A stretch of DNA of 64,000 nucleotides from Chrysaora quinquecirrha. Its lineage: Eukaryota > Cnidaria > Scyphozoa > Semaeostomeae > Pelagiidae. The translations under genes and the position numbers were made by a program. The DNA lies in the NCBI GenBank assembly GCA_014526335.1, contig JACTAT010000035.1, positions 4,293,752-4,357,751 of the forward strand, given 5' to 3'. This document shows positions 63,244 to 64,000 of this stretch, piece after piece (position 1 is the first letter of the stretch; the number at the start of each line of letters is the position of its first letter). A model generated the notes under the pieces. The model worked only from the letters and a program-made list of their open reading frames with translations, was not told the DNA's origin and ran no database searches.

Positions 63244-64000
63244 TTATACCTTTTTATGGCTCATATCTTTGAAATCCTTGTGTCTTGAAACTTTAGCTGG
63301 TCCACCTATGAACTTTGTTTTTTCTTTCTTAGTCTTTCTAAGAATATTCTTTGGTGACCTAGGTGAGTCAAGGCAACTGTTATACAATTTCTTTTTCCTG
63401 TACATTCTATTCAAAGGGTCTGCTTGACCAGAGTTTACATCATTTTGTATAAGGTTTGTAGACTGCAAGTATAATGGATTTGGGATTGCTGAAGGCTGAT
63501 AGTATTGGTATTTTTGAGGATCCCCATAAGCTGATTCAATCTGTTGGTGTAATCTTGACTGCACAAACTGCTGAGAGAAGACAGTTTCATTGAATGCCTG
63601 GCATTCTGAAAATTGGGGATCAAATTGTGGATTTTCAAAGTCAAATCCTTGGTATCCATTACTAATAGCCTCTAGCTGAGGTTGGGCTACTTGTACACAA
63701 TGCTGAACATTTTGATGATGATTTGATGATGATGCATCCCCAAATGAAATCGGAAATCTTGGATCAGCCAATCCGGGAGGCTGTATTCAGCTGGATATTG
63801 AGTAGGCTGGTACTTCTAGGTCTACTTTTAACATCTTTAAGATAATTGCTGTAACTGGAATCATAAGAGAATGAAGCTGTAGAGGGTTAACTTGAGAGAA
63901 ATTCTGCAACTTTGAGGTATTTGGCAGATGTTTGATATATTCAATACCATTTTTATTTGACCTTGTGTAACCACTGTGGGAAGCATATGCTCCATCATAA
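63244..64000 (-). CDS. 3' part of a Q/N/S-rich protein, cut by the window edge
   Basis: The C-terminal half is open from 63771 to TAA at 63244-63246. It is rich in Gln, Asn, Ser and Tyr (AYGDPQKYQYYQPSAIPNP) and ends with a basic tail (SPKNILRKTKKEKTKFIGG, then KVSRHKDFKDMSHKK). A GTATAA donor at the last codon could instead splice onward. Upstream, three further frames each read as similar low-complexity protein (YQPTQYPAEYSLP; YDSSYSNYLKDVKSRPR; HSGYTRSNKNGIEYIKHLP). They connect if one base is missing near 63775, 63815 and 63885. I do not recognise the family. The start lies beyond 64000. Confidence 0.6.

Overview
This is a eukaryotic, intron-rich, AT-rich window. It holds animal-type housekeeping genes whose exons join in phase at GT..AG borders: PIGV, a p24/TMED cargo receptor, and two F-box proteins. 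Many tRNA-derived SINEs, palindromic MITEs, a satellite array and microsatellites lie between and inside them. The conserved genes suggest an invertebrate metazoan, possibly a cnidarian or other early-branching animal. I cannot place it more precisely, and nothing in it is bacterial, organellar or viral.

Layout. 1-4195 is a ~188-bp satellite array that decays at its right edge. 4.2-8.3 kb is gene-free and holds a MITE, SINEs and degenerate minisatellite. 8.9-11.2 kb (minus) looks like a gene built from a signal-peptide-like first exon and a run of tiny symmetric exons. 14.6-15.1 kb (plus) holds the last exons of an unrecognised gene. 16.9-19.7 kb (minus) is a complete PIGV. 20.4-21.7 kb holds a tandem repeat and then the last exons of a plus-strand gene. 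22.4-36.9 kb (minus) is a 15-exon gene for a large secreted protein (~1590 aa) that I do not recognise. 37-39.5 kb is empty. 39.5-41.8 kb (minus) is a p24/TMED protein, head-to-head with a six-exon F-box protein (42.1-47.0 kb, plus). 47-52 kb is repeats plus one orphan ORF. 52.2-60.3 kb (minus) is a complete ten-exon F-box/leucine-rich-repeat gene. 61-64 kb holds an interspersed repeat, candidate exons and the 3' part of a Q/N/S-rich protein that runs off the window.

The recognised genes have unrelated roles: GPI-anchor mannosylation in the ER, early secretory traffic, and ubiquitin-ligase substrate choice. They do not form an operon or cluster. The two observations most worth following are the mini-exon gene at 8.9-11.2 kb and the large secreted protein at 22.4-36.9 kb.

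Caution on quality. At least ten otherwise convincing coding exons or candidate exons contain single-base frame breaks. Every one is of the same sign (one base missing), and many fall in a run of identical bases. This looks like consensus undercalling rather than gene decay, so some apparent stops in this window should not be trusted.
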